Shown here piece after piece: positions 6,277 to 7,216 of a DNA stretch of 7,216 nt (its first letter is position 1; each line of letters starts with the position of its first letter). A program made the translations under genes and the position numbers. This stretch comes from Rhizobacter sp. Lineage in GTDB: Bacteria; Pseudomonadota; Gammaproteobacteria; Burkholderiales; Burkholderiaceae. The stretch lies in the NCBI GenBank assembly GCA_014379885.1, contig JACMKW010000045.1, forward strand, positions 1-7,216, written 5' to 3'. The notes under the pieces are model-generated. The model saw nothing but the letters and a program-made list of their open reading frames with translations. It was not told where the DNA came from and searched no databases.

Positions 6277-6335
6277 CTCTCAGTGCGAGAGTTTCGACAG
6301 GCTGGGGTTCGTGTCGCGAAACCTGAAGCGTTTCA
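6277..6335. repeat. REP-like hairpin region downstream of the hydrolase gene
   Basis: Just after the hydrolase stop there is a small hairpin CTCTC-AGTGC-GAGAG (6277-6291). It overlaps a longer one in which GTTTCGACA (6291-6299) pairs with TGT (6312-6314) and CGAAAC (6317-6322), with a two-base bulge. The arm TTTCGACAGGCT resembles the scattered TTCGACAGGCTCAG-type repeats I recall from betaproteobacterial intergenic regions. It may act as a bidirectional transcription stop between converging genes. There is no strong T-tract. Only one partial copy is present in this window. Confidence 0.4.
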
Positions 6336-6482
6336 AGGTGCGGTCGCGATCTGGCGCTCTTTGAACCTGGTGAGCTTGGTGTTGCGCGGCATCTGGATCG
6401 GCAACTCGATCTCGTCAAAGATGGGGTTGGCGTTGTCACCGACACCCGTTCCGCGCCAGAGAAAGACCTTGTCATTGCTCAA
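6333..6482 (-). other. Possible small ORF or gene remnant (49 aa, TTG start)
   Basis: On the minus strand an open frame from TTG 6482 to TGA 6333 gives 49 residues, LSNDKVFLWRGTG followed by an acidic and then basic tail ending KERQIATAP. Its codons show the G/C third-position bias of the real genes, and the composition (hydrophobic core, DEIELPIQM) looks protein-like rather than antisense-like. There is no ATG and no convincing ribosome site. The frame continues upstream only as a shadow of the neighbouring gene. It does not match a family I recognise. It could be the surviving C-terminus of a decayed gene, or chance in a short convergent gap. Confidence 0.25.
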
Positions 6483-6504
6483 GGAGCAAAGCCGTGAGGC
6501 CTCG

Positions 6505-7216
6505 TCACGAGGGGTGACGCAGGCCCAGAAAGACCTGCATGCGCTCCAACTCGGCGGCGAACTCGTCGCGATAGCGTGCCTCGCGCGGCGCTTTGCCCGC
6601 AAAACCGAGCTGGTGTTTCACCCGCCCATCGGCCACCGACACGTTGCCCCAGCCGATCACCCGATCACCCCACAACATGGGCAAAGCGTAGTAGCCGAGC
6701 TTGCGTTGCGGCGCCGGCGTGTAGGCCTCGAACTTGTACGTCCAGCCCCACAGCAGCTCGAAGCGTGTGCGGTCCCACACCACCGGGTCGAAGGGGGCGA
6801 GCAAGCGCAACTGCTCGTCAGGTGTGTGGCGGCGTGAGGCCGGGTTCTCGTCGGCCGGCCAGTACCAGGTGGTGCCGTCGAGCTGCACGCTGGCCAGGTG
6901 CTCGCGCGCGAGGCGCATGGCGGCTTGTGTGTGCAGCGCCAGGTGCGGCGCGCCGTAGCGCAGCAGCCGTGTGAGGTAGGTCAGGGTGGTGGCGGGCAGC
7001 GGGGCGTACTTGCGCACCACCAGCTCCAGCAGTGCGGCGGCGCGGCGTGTCTGTTCGGCCGGGCTGTCGTCGCCTTGCGGGTGTTGCGCCACGGCATAGA
7101 CCCGCGTGCCGCCACGATCGGCGATGAGTCGCTCGACCTCCGATGCCAGCCGCCGGCCAAGGCCCCGGCCCCGGTGCTCGGCATGAACGGCGATCCAGTA
7201 GAGGTCGTAACTCGCC
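6505..7216 (-). CDS. GNAT-like segment joined in frame to a YcaQ/AlkX-type (winged-helix, DUF1006) C-terminal region, 5' end beyond window
   Basis: The frame is open from the right edge to TGA 6505 and shows 236 residues. The last ~175 fit the YcaQ-like family (winged-helix interstrand-crosslink DNA glycosylase group): AAALLELVVRKYAPLP, then RYGAPHL, then LLAPFDPVVWDR (about residues 138-149), LLWGWTYKFEAYTPAPQRK, GYYALPMLWGDRVIGW, and a terminal ERMQVFLGL. The first 41 residues instead look like motif A of GNAT acetyltransferases: YDLYWIAV, then HRGRGLGRRL (R15-x-x-G18-x-G20, the acetyl-CoA pyrophosphate loop), then EVERLIADRGG and strand TRVYA. A GTG at 7092 could start a 195-residue YcaQ-only protein, but the open frame and the GNAT signature upstream argue against that as the sole product. 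The QxD-type catalytic motif of YcaQ lies in its N-terminal half and is not visible. This may be a true fusion, a deletion hybrid or an assembly join. Confidence 0.75.
   Translation of the reverse strand, partial: ASYDLYWIAVHAEHRGRGLGRRLASEVERLIADRGGTRVYAVAQHPQGDDSPAEQTRRAAALLELVVRKYAPLPATTLTYLTRLLRYGAPHLALHTQAAMRLAREHLASVQLDGTTWYWPADENPASRRHTPDEQLRLLAPFDPVVWDRTRFELLWGWTYKFEAYTPAPQRKLGYYALPMLWGDRVIGWGNVSVADGRVKHQLGFAGKAPREARYRDEFAAELERMQVFLGLRHPS

Noticed and set aside
6106..6837. 243-codon plus-strand open frame running from the hydrolase gene into the YcaQ-like gene
   Set aside because: It crosses two real genes in wrong frames or on the wrong strand and has no domain signature.
1..7216. 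CRISPR arrays, tRNA/rRNA genes, transposases, phage or toxin-antitoxin modules
   Set aside because: No repeated spacer pattern, cloverleaf-like gene, transposase motif or terminal inverted repeat was seen in reading both strands.

Overview
This is a high-GC bacterial window, dense in coding sequence, most likely from a betaproteobacterium of the order Burkholderiales. I infer this from the AhcY N-terminus (MNAVLKPS...), the S-adenosylhomocysteine (SAH) riboswitch upstream of it, and the strong G/C bias at third codon positions. No rRNA, tRNA, CRISPR array, insertion sequence or phage gene is visible.

Layout. (1) Positions 1-351, minus: the 5' end of ahcY (adenosylhomocysteinase), running off the left edge. 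(2) Positions 352-645: a 294-base divergent regulatory region. On the minus strand it holds an ahcY promoter, an SAH riboswitch and a competing downstream hairpin. On the plus strand it holds a promoter overlapped by a perfect 18-bp palindrome. (3) Positions 646-3277, plus: a three-gene unit of MFS transporter, TetR-family regulator and HAD-IIB phosphatase. Both internal junctions are ATGA stop/start overlaps. (4) Positions 3198-4049, minus: a transglutaminase-like protein that converges on the phosphatase gene and overlaps it tail-to-tail by 80 bp. (5) Positions 4150-6275, plus: a YbfB/YjiJ-type MFS transporter and a metallo-beta-lactamase-fold hydrolase, again joined by ATGA. (6) Positions 6276-6504: a short convergent gap with REP-like hairpins and a possible gene remnant. 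(7) Position 6505 to the right edge, minus: a partial protein with a GNAT-like segment joined in frame to a YcaQ/AlkX-type C-terminal region.

How the genes work together. ahcY clears SAH, the by-product of SAM-dependent methylation. The riboswitch should raise ahcY expression when SAH accumulates. The MFS-TetR pair behind the palindrome looks like a self-regulated efflux cassette, with the TetR protein as the probable ligand of the operator. The second MFS gene and its coupled hydrolase look like a transport-plus-hydrolysis pair of unknown substrate. Neither transporter's substrate can be read from the sequence.

Most of the window is ordinary housekeeping and accessory content. The points most worth checking are the GNAT/YcaQ junction at the right edge, the riboswitch expression platform (which exposes a Shine-Dalgarno-like element for an out-of-frame leader ORF rather than for ahcY itself), and the 18-bp operator. 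I found no convincing evidence of a wholly new multi-gene system.
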